Made by a program: the position numbers and the translations under genes
Shown here: positions 39,963 to 49,214 of the stretch, in pieces
How positions within the stretch are numbered: position 1 is the first letter of the stretch
How the letters are laid out: each line of letters starts with the position of its first letter
Notes under the pieces: model-generated
Databases searched by the model: none
What the model was told of the DNA's origin: nothing
Seen by the model: only the letters and a program-made list of their open reading frames with translations
Assembly (NCBI RefSeq): GCF_000502835.1
Contig: NZ_AYVL01000003.1
Span: 16,247 to 80,246, forward strand
Direction of reading: 5' to 3'
DNA: 64,000 nt
Source: Mesorhizobium sp. LSJC280B00
GTDB lineage: Bacteria; Pseudomonadota; Alphaproteobacteria; Rhizobiales; Rhizobiaceae

Positions 39963-40694
39963 ATGACCTATTGCGTCGGCCTGAAGATCGATCGCGGGCT
40001 CGTGTTCATGTCGGACACGCGCACCAACGCCGGCATGGATTCGATCTCGACCTTCAGGAAGATGCATGTCTGGGAAGAGCCGGGCGAGCGCGTCATCGTT
40101 TTGATGTCGGCCGGCAATCTGGCGACGACGCAGGCCGTGGTCAGCCTGCTCGACGAACGCACCAAGGCAGTGGCGGAGCGCCGTGCCACGTTGCTCGAAA
40201 CGCCCTCCATGTACCAGACAGTCCGGTTGGTCGGAGACACCGTCAAGGAGGTCATCGCCAGTTCGTCGCCGGCTGGCGAAAAGGCGGACTCCTACTTCAA
40301 CGCCTCCTTCATCCTTGGCGGTCAGATCAAGGGCAGCCCGCCGCGCCTGTTCATGATCTATCCGGAAGGCAATTTCATCGAATCCACCGACGACACGCCG
40401 TTCTTCCAGATCGGTGAGACCAAATACGGCAAGCCGATCATTATCCGCGCTTATGAAAGGACGATGAGTTTCGCCGAGACGGTGAAGTTGCTGCTGGTGT
40501 CGTTCGACTCGACGCTGAAGTCGAACCTGTCGGTCGGCCTGCCACTCGACCTGCTGTTCTATGAAAAGGACACTTTCAAGGTCGGCCTCAAAAAGCGAAT
40601 AAACCAGGACGATCAATATTATCGTACGATCTCGGATAGCTGGTCGAACGCGCTGAAGACCGCCTTTGCCAGTCTGCCTGATTTTCCCGAATGA
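39963..40694 (+). CDS. Anbu proteasome-like peptidase
   Basis: The 243-residue protein belongs to the Ntn-hydrolase fold: MTYCVGLKIDRGLVFMSDTRTNAGMD is the proteasome beta-type N-terminus. Removal of Met1 would leave Thr2 as the nucleophile. RVIVLMSAGNLATTQAV is the other conserved strand. Anbu is thought to be the ancestral beta subunit and assembles into open helical rings rather than a closed chamber. Its natural substrate is unknown. It is the fourth gene of the conserved cluster. Confidence 0.92.
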   Translation: MTYCVGLKIDRGLVFMSDTRTNAGMDSISTFRKMHVWEEPGERVIVLMSAGNLATTQAVVSLLDERTKAVAERRATLLETPSMYQTVRLVGDTVKEVIASSSPAGEKADSYFNASFILGGQIKGSPPRLFMIYPEGNFIESTDDTPFFQIGETKYGKPIIIRAYERTMSFAETVKLLLVSFDSTLKSNLSVGLPLDLLFYEKDTFKVGLKKRINQDDQYYRTISDSWSNALKTAFASLPDFPE

Positions 40695-40755
40695 AAACCT
40701 TCGTTTTTCGTGCTCTTTGACCGCGGCTCGATGAGGCGCCACGGAGGCGAAGAAG

Positions 40756-42168
40756 ATGAATAGCAACGAATTCCGCGAGTGGTCGCTGCGAGCGGCTGAA
40801 TGGGGCGTCGACTACAGAAACAGCCTTCGCGAAAGACCGGTGCGGCCGCTTGTCGAGCCGGGCGAAATCTTCAAAAGCATCGATGCCGCGCCGCCGGAAG
40901 ACGGCGAAACGATGCAGGCAATCTTCGCCGATTTCGAACAAAAGATATTGCCGGGCATGACGCACTGGCAGCATCCGCGTTTCTTCGCCTATTTCCCGGC
41001 CAATGCGGCGCCGGTCTCCGTCGTGGCCGAGTATCTGGTTTCCGCGATGGCCGCGCAATGCATGCTCTGGCAGACCTCGCCGGCGGCAACCGAGCTCGAG
41101 ACGCGGGTCGTCGATTGGATGCGGCAGGCGCTTGGTTTGCCGGAGGGATTTTCCGGCGTCATGCAGGATTCGGCTTCATCGGCGACGCTTGCCGCCGTGC
41201 TGACCATGCGCGAGCGCGCGCTCGACTGGCAAGGCAACAAGAACGGCTTGCAAGGGCAGCCGGTCGTGCGGATCTATTCTTCCGACCAAGTCCATACTTC
41301 TATCGACCGGGCGATCTGGGTGTCGGGCATCGGCGAGGCGAACCTCGTGCGCATTCCGGTCGCCGGACGCTTCCGCGCCATGCAGACGACGGCTCTGGAA
41401 GCCGCGATCGTTACCGACCGCGAAAACGGCATGCTGCCGGCGGGCATCATCGCCAGCGTCGGCGGCACAAGTACCGGCGGCACCGACAACGTGGCGGCTG
41501 TTGCCGAGGTGGCGAAGCGGCACGGGCTCTACCTGCATGTCGATGCCGCATGGGCCGGCTCCGCCATGATCTGCCCCGAGTTCCGGCATTTCTGGACCGG
41601 CGCCGAAAATGCCGATTCCATCGTCTTCAACCCGCATAAATGGTTGGGGGCACAGTTCGATTGCTCGATGCAGTTCATCCGCCAGCCGAAAGACCTGGTC
41701 CGCACGCTGGCGATCAAGCCCGAATTCCTGAAAACGCATGGCCGCGACGGGGTCATCAACTACTCCGAATGGTCGGTGCCGCTCGGACGGAGGTTCCGCG
41801 CGCTGAAACTTTGGTTCCTGCTGCGTGCGCATGGCTTGGAAAATCTGCGGAACATGATCCGCAACCATGTCGCCTGGAGCGAGAGCCTCGCCGCGCGGCT
41901 GGCTCGGGAACCGGATTTCGAGATCGTCACGGAACCGATGCTGTCGCTATTCTCATTCCGCCATCTCGCGGCTGCGGGAATCGGCCTTGACGAGCACAAT
42001 TTGCGGCTGGTCAACGCGATCAACGATGACGGCCGCATTTACCTGACGCAGACCCGGGTGGACGGGCAGGTGGCGATCCGCTTTCAGGTCGGGCAGTTCG
42101 AAACGACTGCGGCGGACGTCGATACTGCTTTCGAGGTCATCACTGAGATCGCGCGGGGGCTGAGTTGA
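40756..42168 (+). CDS. PLP-dependent amino-acid decarboxylase (group II, aromatic type)
   Basis: The 470-residue protein has the group II decarboxylase layout: MTHWQHPRFFAYFPAN near the N-terminus, GVMQDSASSATL, HVDAAWAGSA, and the PLP lysine Lys295 in FNPHKWLG. It is close in length to tyrosine/tryptophan/DOPA decarboxylases. Substrate cannot be told by eye. It starts 62 bp after the Anbu peptidase on the same strand with GGAGG upstream of the ATG, so it may be in the Anbu transcript. Confidence 0.88.
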   Translation: MNSNEFREWSLRAAEWGVDYRNSLRERPVRPLVEPGEIFKSIDAAPPEDGETMQAIFADFEQKILPGMTHWQHPRFFAYFPANAAPVSVVAEYLVSAMAAQCMLWQTSPAATELETRVVDWMRQALGLPEGFSGVMQDSASSATLAAVLTMRERALDWQGNKNGLQGQPVVRIYSSDQVHTSIDRAIWVSGIGEANLVRIPVAGRFRAMQTTALEAAIVTDRENGMLPAGIIASVGGTSTGGTDNVAAVAEVAKRHGLYLHVDAAWAGSAMICPEFRHFWTGAENADSIVFNPHKWLGAQFDCSMQFIRQPKDLVRTLAIKPEFLKTHGRDGVINYSEWSVPLGRRFRALKLWFLLRAHGLENLRNMIRNHVAWSESLAARLAREPDFEIVTEPMLSLFSFRHLAAAGIGLDEHNLRLVNAINDDGRIYLTQTRVDGQVAIRFQVGQFETTAADVDTAFEVITEIARGLS

Positions 42169-42249
42169 TACCCTCGTCGAGATTGCGCCGGAGCTTTTCT
42201 CTCTGCAGTCGCCCGATTTTCATTAGCCGGGCCCATACCTGTTCATGGC

Positions 42250-42282
42250 TTTCGTTTTCAGCTATAGACGAGAGAAACGAAA
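42250..42282. promoter_or_regulatory. Likely GlpR operator upstream of glpR
   Basis: TTTCGTTT at 42250-42257 and AAACGAAA at 42275-42282 are a perfect inverted pair 17 bases apart, just before the glpR start. The same TTTCGTTT word recurs in the glpD promoter, which supports a shared repressor. Confidence 0.65.
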
Positions 42283-42297
42283 ATGAGAGGTTGCTAG

Positions 42298-43065
42298 ATG
42301 TATCTGTCGCCGCGTCATTCCGAAATCATCCAGATGGCCAAGGACCATGGCCGCGTACTGGTCGAGGAGCTGGCGACGCATTTCAACGTGACGCCGCAGA
42401 CGATCCGCAAGGATCTCAACGATCTCTGCGACCAGCGGCTTTTGTCCCGCATCCATGGCGGGGCATTGTTCCCCTCCGGCATCGAGAACATGGAATATGA
42501 GGCTCGGCGCAAGATCGCCGCCGAGGAGAAGGAGGCGATCGGCCGCGCAGCAGCCCGGCTGATCCCCGACAACGCGTCTCTGTTCATCAATATCGGGACA
42601 ACGACGGAAGCTGTCAGCAAGTCGCTGCTCGATCACAGCGGCCTGATGGTCATCACCAATAACATCAATGTTGCCAACAGGATGCGCATATATCCTTCGA
42701 TCGAGGTCGTGATCGCCGGCGGTGTCGTGCGCGGTTCCGACGGCGGTGTGGTCGGCGAGGCAGCGGTCGATTTCATCAGGCAGTTCAAGGTCGATTTTGC
42801 GGTGATCGGCGCCTCGGCCATCGACCATGACGGCGCACTGCTCGACTTCGATTTTCGCGAGGTGAAGGTGGCTCAGGCGATCATCGCCAACGCCCGACAT
42901 GTGATCCTGGTGTCGGACCAGACCAAATTCGAGCGCACCGCGCCCGTCCGCATCGGCCATCTGTCGCAGGTCAACACCTTTATCACCGATCGTTGCGACA
43001 TCCCGTCGGTGCGTAAGATCTGCCAGGAGGCAGAAGTTCAGCTGATCGAAACGTCGCTCTCCTAG
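42298..43065 (+). CDS. glpR: DeoR family repressor of the glycerol operon
   Basis: The 255-residue protein has an N-terminal DeoR helix-turn-helix (RVLVEELATHFNVTPQTIRKDLNDL) and a C-terminal sugar-phosphate sensor (INIGTTTEAVSKSLL, VVIAGGVVRGSDGGVVG). By position before glpD it is the glycerol-3-phosphate repressor. Binding of glycerol-3-phosphate should release it from the TTTCGTTT-type sites. It probably regulates itself as well, as one pair of sites lies upstream of its own ATG. Confidence 0.9.
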   Translation: MYLSPRHSEIIQMAKDHGRVLVEELATHFNVTPQTIRKDLNDLCDQRLLSRIHGGALFPSGIENMEYEARRKIAAEEKEAIGRAAARLIPDNASLFINIGTTTEAVSKSLLDHSGLMVITNNINVANRMRIYPSIEVVIAGGVVRGSDGGVVGEAAVDFIRQFKVDFAVIGASAIDHDGALLDFDFREVKVAQAIIANARHVILVSDQTKFERTAPVRIGHLSQVNTFITDRCDIPSVRKICQEAEVQLIETSLS

Positions 43066-43085
43066 AGATGCCGTAGCGGCATCTT
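43066..43085 (+). terminator. Short terminator hairpin after glpR
   Basis: AGATGCCG and CGGCATCT form an 8-bp perfect stem around TAG, directly after the glpR stop, followed by TT. It could separate glpR from the glpD promoter. Confidence 0.55.
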
Positions 43086-43097
43086 CCGCCCATCATA

Positions 43098-43132
43098 TTT
43101 CGTTTGACATTCGTTATCATTTCGAAATAATC
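43098..43132 (+). promoter_or_regulatory. glpD operon promoter with GlpR sites
   Basis: TTGACA (43104-43109) and an AATAAT/ATAATC block at 43126-43132 make a near-consensus promoter. TTTCGTTT (43098-43105), ATTCGTT (43109-43115) and ATTTCGAAAT (43119-43128) overlap it, so bound repressor would occlude RNA polymerase. The operon behind it runs to glpK. Confidence 0.65.
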
Positions 43133-43190
43133 CCTCTACGGTTTCGCAAGAACCCAAAAATGCTGCAATGCGAAATCGAGGGAGGATTCT

Positions 43191-44717
43191 TTGAGCGCAT
43201 CACCGATTCATGACATTTTCGTCATCGGTGGCGGCATCAATGGCTGCGGCATCGCCCGCGATGCCGTTGGACGTGGCTTTTCGGTTTTTCTTGCCGAGAT
43301 GAACGATCTGGCCAGCGGGACCTCTTCCGGCTCGACCAAACTGATCCACGGCGGCTTGCGCTATCTCGAATTCTACGAATTCCGTCTGGTGCGCGAAGCG
43401 CTGATGGAACGCGAGGTCCTGTGGAGGAACGCGCCGCACATCATCTGGCCGATGCGCTTCGTGCTGCCATACGCCAAGGGACTGCGTCCGGCCTGGCTGA
43501 TCCGGCTCGGGCTTTTCCTCTACGACCATATTGGCGGGCGCAAATTGCTGCCGCCGACGAAAACGCTGGACATGGCCAAGGATCCGGCCGGCAAGCCGCT
43601 GAAGCCGCTGTTTCGAAAGGCGTTCGAATATTCGGACGGTTGGGTCAACGATGCCCGGCTGGTTGTGTTGAACGCCCGCGACGCTGCCGAGCGCGGCGCA
43701 ACCATTCGAACCCGAACAAAGGTCGTCAGCGCACGCCGCGAAGGCAATCTCTGGACGGTCAGGCTTGAAAATGTGCGGACCGGCGATACCGAGGAGGTCA
43801 AGGCGCGGCTGCTGGTCAATGCCGCCGGCCCGTGGGTCGATCAGGTGCTGTCGGCCACCGTCGGCTTGAACGACGTGCACAATGTCCGCCTCGTACAAGG
43901 CAGCCATATCGTCGTGGGCAAGAAATTCGACGACCCACGCGCCTATTTCTTTCAGAACAAGGACGGGCGCATCATTTTCGCCATCCCTTACGAGGACGAA
44001 TTCACGCTCATCGGCACGACCGATCGTGACTATCCCGGCGATCCGCACAACGTCAGGATCAATGACGCCGAGATCGACTATCTCTGCGCTGCGGCAAGCG
44101 AATATTTCGCGCAGCCGGTCAAGCCGTCGGATATCGTCTGGACCTATTCCGCGGTGCGACCGCTCTACGACGATGGCGCCTCAAAGGCGCAGGAAGCCAC
44201 CCGAGACTATGTGCTGAAGGCCGATGGAGGCGAGGGTGCCGCCCCGATCGTCAACGCCTTTGGCGGCAAGATCACGACCTACCGCCGATTGTCGGAATCG
44301 ATGCTCGAGAAGATCGAGGGTTTTCTCGGCAAGCGCGGCAAACCATGGACGGCAAACGCGCCGCTGCCCGGCGGTGACTTTCCCGTCACCGGCTTCGATG
44401 CCGAGGTGGCGAAACTGAAAACGGCGTACCCGTTCCTCGACGCCCGGCTGGCCCGCCGGTTGACCCGGCTTTACGGCACCCGCGCAAGGAAGCTGCTGGG
44501 CCTCGCCAAGTCGAACGTCGATCTTGGCCGTAACTTCGGCGCCGATCTCTACGAAGCCGAGGTGCGCTACCTCGTCGAAAACGAATGGGCGATGACTGCC
44601 GAGGATGTATTGTGGCGCCGGACCAAGCGCGGCCTGCGTCTCAGCCGTGAGCAGGCGGCAGTGCTCGACGAGTTCATGCGCGGAATAAGCCGGCAGCACG
44701 TAGCGGCTGCCGAATAG
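43191..44717 (+). CDS. glpD: Glycerol-3-phosphate dehydrogenase (FAD, membrane-linked)
   Basis: The 508-residue protein has the FAD-binding Rossmann motif GGGINGCGIARDAVGRG near its start, then LASGTSSGSTKLIHGGLRYLE. It oxidises glycerol-3-phosphate to dihydroxyacetone phosphate and gives electrons to quinone. The start is TTG at 43191, placed after GGGAGG. It leads the operon; the rest encodes glycerol uptake and phosphorylation. Confidence 0.94.
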   Translation: MSASPIHDIFVIGGGINGCGIARDAVGRGFSVFLAEMNDLASGTSSGSTKLIHGGLRYLEFYEFRLVREALMEREVLWRNAPHIIWPMRFVLPYAKGLRPAWLIRLGLFLYDHIGGRKLLPPTKTLDMAKDPAGKPLKPLFRKAFEYSDGWVNDARLVVLNARDAAERGATIRTRTKVVSARREGNLWTVRLENVRTGDTEEVKARLLVNAAGPWVDQVLSATVGLNDVHNVRLVQGSHIVVGKKFDDPRAYFFQNKDGRIIFAIPYEDEFTLIGTTDRDYPGDPHNVRINDAEIDYLCAAASEYFAQPVKPSDIVWTYSAVRPLYDDGASKAQEATRDYVLKADGGEGAAPIVNAFGGKITTYRRLSESMLEKIEGFLGKRGKPWTANAPLPGGDFPVTGFDAEVAKLKTAYPFLDARLARRLTRLYGTRARKLLGLAKSNVDLGRNFGADLYEAEVRYLVENEWAMTAEDVLWRRTKRGLRLSREQAAVLDEFMRGISRQHVAAAE

Positions 44718-44756
44718 GAACGGCCGACTGATGCAGAAAGCCTGGGAGGAGGCATC

Positions 44757-45836
44757 ATGCTTGAACTGAGAAACGTGACGAAGACGGTGGGTGCGGCGGA
44801 ACATATCCGCGACGTCTCGCTGACGCTTCAGCACGGCTCGCTCAACGTCCTGCTCGGGCCGACGCTCTCCGGCAAGACCAGCCTGATGCGGCTGATGGCG
44901 GGCCTCGACGTGCCGACCTCGGGCTCGGTCTGGTTCGATGGCAAGGATGTCACCGGCATGCCGGTGCAAAAGCGCAACGTCGCCATGGTCTACCAGCAAT
45001 TCATCAATTATCCGGCGATGACGGTCTACGAAAACATCGCCTCACCGCTGCGGGTGGCCGGCACGGATCAGGCAACGATCGACAGGGAGGTGCGCAATGC
45101 CGCCGCCCTTCTCAAACTAACGCCCTATCTCGACCGGACGCCTCTCAGTCTGTCGGGCGGCCAGCAGCAGCGCACCGCGCTGGCCCGCGCCATCGTCAAG
45201 AATGCCAGCCTCGTGCTGCTCGACGAGCCGCTCGCCAATCTCGACTATAAGCTGCGTGAAGAATTACGCGCGGAACTGCCGAAAGTCTTCGCGGCCGCCG
45301 GTACAATCTTTGTTTATGCCACGACCGAGCCGCACGAGGCCTTGCTGCTCGGCGGCAACACGGCAACGCTTTCCGAGGGCAGCATCACCCAGTTCGGGCC
45401 GACCATCGAAGTGTTCCGCAAACCGGTCGATCTGGTGACGGCGAGAACCTTCGCCGATCCGCCGCTCAACACCATCGTGCTTGCCAAGAAGGGCCTGGAT
45501 TTCCTGCTCGAGGGCGGCGTGAAATTGCCGGTGCCGGCGGAACTCTTCGGCATCGCCGATGCGATCTATACGATCGGCTTCCAGCCGCATCATCTGTCCC
45601 TCGATCGGCCCAACGCCGCCGCAGTGCCGGTGCGCGCAAAGGTGACGATCACTGAGATCACCGGATCGGAAAGCTTCATCCATCTCGATTTTGCCGATGC
45701 GCGCTGGGTCATGCTGACCCACGGCATTCGCGACTTCGAGCCGGACGAGGAGGTCGAGGTGTTCATCGACCCGCGCCACATCATGGTCTTCGACGAGCAC
45801 GGCCGCGCGATGGCCGCGCCGAAGCTGGCGGCTTAG
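44757..45836 (+). CDS. glpS: Glycerol ABC transporter ATPase, subunit 1
   Basis: The 359-residue ATPase has Walker A GPTLSGKT (an altered form of GPSGCGKT), a full C-loop LSGGQQQR, Walker B LVLLDEPLANLD and a C-terminal TOBE-like domain of the MalK type. It is one half of a two-ATPase transporter with the next gene. It starts 39 bp after glpD and ends 9 bases before glpT. Confidence 0.88.
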   Translation: MLELRNVTKTVGAAEHIRDVSLTLQHGSLNVLLGPTLSGKTSLMRLMAGLDVPTSGSVWFDGKDVTGMPVQKRNVAMVYQQFINYPAMTVYENIASPLRVAGTDQATIDREVRNAAALLKLTPYLDRTPLSLSGGQQQRTALARAIVKNASLVLLDEPLANLDYKLREELRAELPKVFAAAGTIFVYATTEPHEALLLGGNTATLSEGSITQFGPTIEVFRKPVDLVTARTFADPPLNTIVLAKKGLDFLLEGGVKLPVPAELFGIADAIYTIGFQPHHLSLDRPNAAAVPVRAKVTITEITGSESFIHLDFADARWVMLTHGIRDFEPDEEVEVFIDPRHIMVFDEHGRAMAAPKLAA

Positions 45837-45845
45837 GAGGAAGCG

Positions 45846-46913
45846 ATGGCGCGCATCGATGTCAATCATATCCGCCACTCCTATCTGCAGAACCCGCGCA
45901 CGGATGCCGATTTCGCGCTGAAGGAAGTGCACCACACGTTCGAGGATGGCGGCGCTTATGCGCTGCTCGGCCCATCCGGCTGCGGCAAGACCACGCTGCT
46001 CAACATCATTTCGGGATTGCTGCATCCCTCGCATGGCCAGCTGCTGTTCAACGGCAGGGACGTGACCAATCTGTCGACCCAAGAGCGCAACATTGCCCAG
46101 GTCTTCCAGTTCCCGGTGATCTACGACACGATGACCGTCTACGACAATCTGGCGTTCCCGCTGCGCAATCGCGGCGTGCCGGAGGCCGACGTCGACCGCA
46201 AGGTGCGCGAGACGCTGGAGATGACCGGGCTGGCCGATATGGCCAAACGAAAGGCGCGCGGACTGACCGCCGACCAGAAGCAGAAAATCTCGCTCGGACG
46301 CGGGCTGGTGCGCTCCGACGTCAATGCCATCCTGTTCGACGAGCCTTTGACCGTCATCGACCCGCATATGAAATGGGTGCTGCGCTCGCAGTTGAAGCAG
46401 CTTCACCGCCGCTTCGGCTACACCATGGTCTACGTCACGCACGACCAGACCGAGGCCTTGACCTTCGCCGACAGGGTGGTCGTCATGTATGACGGCGAAA
46501 TCGTGCAGATCGGCACACCGGCGGAGCTGTTCGAGCGCCCGCGCCACACCTTTGTCGGCTATTTCATCGGCTCGCCCGGCATGAATGTCATGCCGGTGGC
46601 GATCGACGGCAAGACAGCCAAGCTGGGCTCGCAGCAGATCGAACTGCCGGGCGTGCCCAAGGCGGACGGCGGCGCCATCGAGCTCGGCATCCGTCCCGAA
46701 TATGTGCGTCTGGGCAGCCAGGGCATGGCCGTCCGGGTCAGCAAGGTCGAGGACGTCGGCCGCCACAAGGTGGTCCGTGCCAATCTCGAAGGACGCGAGA
46801 TCGCCGCCGTCATCGGCGAGGACGAGACAGTTCCGGCTGATCCGAAGGTGCGGTTCGACCCGGCCGGCATCAACATCTATGCCGATTCCTGGCGCGTCGA
46901 GATGGGGGCCTGA
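45846..46913 (+). CDS. glpT: Glycerol ABC transporter ATPase, subunit 2 (degenerate C-loop)
   Basis: The 355-residue ATPase has a consensus Walker A GPSGCGKT and Walker B AILFDEP, but its C-loop reads LTADQKQ in place of LSGGQQQ. In the heterodimer, its Walker A faces the intact C-loop of the partner, so one ATP site should be complete and the other impaired. A C-terminal MalK-type regulatory domain is present. Note: this is not the E. coli glycerol-3-phosphate antiporter of the same symbol. Confidence 0.88.
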   Translation: MARIDVNHIRHSYLQNPRTDADFALKEVHHTFEDGGAYALLGPSGCGKTTLLNIISGLLHPSHGQLLFNGRDVTNLSTQERNIAQVFQFPVIYDTMTVYDNLAFPLRNRGVPEADVDRKVRETLEMTGLADMAKRKARGLTADQKQKISLGRGLVRSDVNAILFDEPLTVIDPHMKWVLRSQLKQLHRRFGYTMVYVTHDQTEALTFADRVVVMYDGEIVQIGTPAELFERPRHTFVGYFIGSPGMNVMPVAIDGKTAKLGSQQIELPGVPKADGGAIELGIRPEYVRLGSQGMAVRVSKVEDVGRHKVVRANLEGREIAAVIGEDETVPADPKVRFDPAGINIYADSWRVEMGA

Positions 46914-46914
46914 A

Positions 46915-47781
46915 GTGGAAAAGACCTGGAACAACAGAGCCTGGTTCCTGGTGCTGCCGGTGCTGCTGCTGGTGGCGTTCTCGGCGGTCATACCGCTGAT
47001 GACGGTCGTCAATTATTCGGTGCAGGACACTTTCGGCAATAACGTCTTCTTCTGGGCCGGCACGGAATGGTTCGAGGAACTGCTTTCCTCCAGCCGCTTC
47101 TGGCAGGCGATGATCCGCAACCTTGTCTTCTCCTTCATCATCCTGGCGATCGAAGTGCCGCTCGGCATCTTCATTGCGCTCAATATGCCGAAGAAGGGTT
47201 GGGGCGTGCCTGTTTGCCTTGTTTTGATGGCGTTGCCGCTGCTGATCCCGTGGAACGTCGTCGGCACCATCTGGCAGGTGTTCGGGCGCAACGACATTGG
47301 CCTGCTCGGCTATTACGTCAACGCGCTCGGCATCGACTATAATTATGTGCAAGACCCATATGACGCCTGGGTCACGGTCATCATCATGGACGTCTGGCAT
47401 TGGACCAGCCTCGTCGTTCTGCTCTGCTATGCCGGCCTGGTCTCGATCCCGGATGCCTTTTATCAGGCAGCCAAGATCGACGGTGCCTCGCGCTGGGCGG
47501 TGTTCCGTTACATCCAGCTGCCGAAGATGAACCGCGTGCTGCTGATCGCCGTGCTGCTGCGCTTTATGGATAGCTTCATGATCTACACCGAACCGTTCGT
47601 GGTGACCGGCGGCGGACCCGGCAACTCGACGACCTTTCTTTCGATCGATCTCGTCAAGACTGCGCTCGGCCAGTTCGACCTCGGCCCGGCGGCGGCGATG
47701 TCGCTGGTCTACTTCCTTATCGTCCTGTTGTTGTCATGGGTGTTCTACACCGTGATGACCAATTACGACGCGGAGCGTTGA
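46915..47781 (+). CDS. glpP: Glycerol ABC transporter permease (MalF type)
   Basis: The 288-residue protein has about six membrane helices and the ABC permease loop DAFYQAAKIDGASRWAVFRYI (EAA motif). The start is GTG at 46915, two bases after the glpT stop. This frame is a continuation of an open frame inside glpT; the GTG start gives the normal N-terminus (MEKTWNNRAWFLVLPVLL). It pairs with the next permease. Confidence 0.9.
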   Translation: MEKTWNNRAWFLVLPVLLLVAFSAVIPLMTVVNYSVQDTFGNNVFFWAGTEWFEELLSSSRFWQAMIRNLVFSFIILAIEVPLGIFIALNMPKKGWGVPVCLVLMALPLLIPWNVVGTIWQVFGRNDIGLLGYYVNALGIDYNYVQDPYDAWVTVIIMDVWHWTSLVVLLCYAGLVSIPDAFYQAAKIDGASRWAVFRYIQLPKMNRVLLIAVLLRFMDSFMIYTEPFVVTGGGPGNSTTFLSIDLVKTALGQFDLGPAAAMSLVYFLIVLLLSWVFYTVMTNYDAER

Positions 47782-47782
47782 G

Positions 47783-48693
<911 letters not shown>

Positions 48694-48697
<4 letters not shown>

Positions 48698-49137
48698 TGG
48701 AGCAGGTCGACAGAAGCCCATGGTGGTGGGCCGTGCTGCTTCTCGCCCTGGTCGTCGTGGCCTGGGTGGCACTTCAAATCGATTTCGTGGCAATAACGGT
48801 GGGCTTCAGCGATCCGGCCAATATCCGCCTGTGGGGATTTAACCTCTCGTCCAACCTCGATTTTTCGTGGATGGCCTGGACGTGGCCGACCGCGGCCTTC
48901 TTTGGAACCATCTTTCTGCTGCTTTGCGGCATGGCGGCGTGGGAATACGTCTCGCCGGGCGGCAATCCGCGCGTCGGCGTGCTGCGGTTCGAAACGACGC
49001 GTGGCGACCGCCTGTTCCTGTCGCTGCTTGGCAGCGCCTTTATCCATCTCGCTTGGCTGGGTCTAGTCGGACCCAATCTGTGGTGGGCTCTCGCTCTCTC
49101 CGTGGTCTACGCCGTCGGCGTGTTCCGCTACGTATAG
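48694..49137 (+). CDS. DUF2160 small membrane protein of the glycerol operon
   Basis: The 147-residue protein has about four hydrophobic helices and conserved tryptophans (PWWWAV near the start, PNLWWALALSVVYAVGVFRYV at the end). DUF2160 proteins occur in rhizobial glycerol operons beside the permeases, and an accessory role in the transporter is likely. It is coupled by ATGA to glpQ. The gene is sometimes called glpU, but the name is not certain. Confidence 0.82.
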
Positions 49138-49214
49138 AGGGGGAAACTGTTGGAACGGCGGCGTGCCGGCCGCCGATCCAGATCGCACTTTGAACTTAAC
49201 AGTGGAGGAAATAC

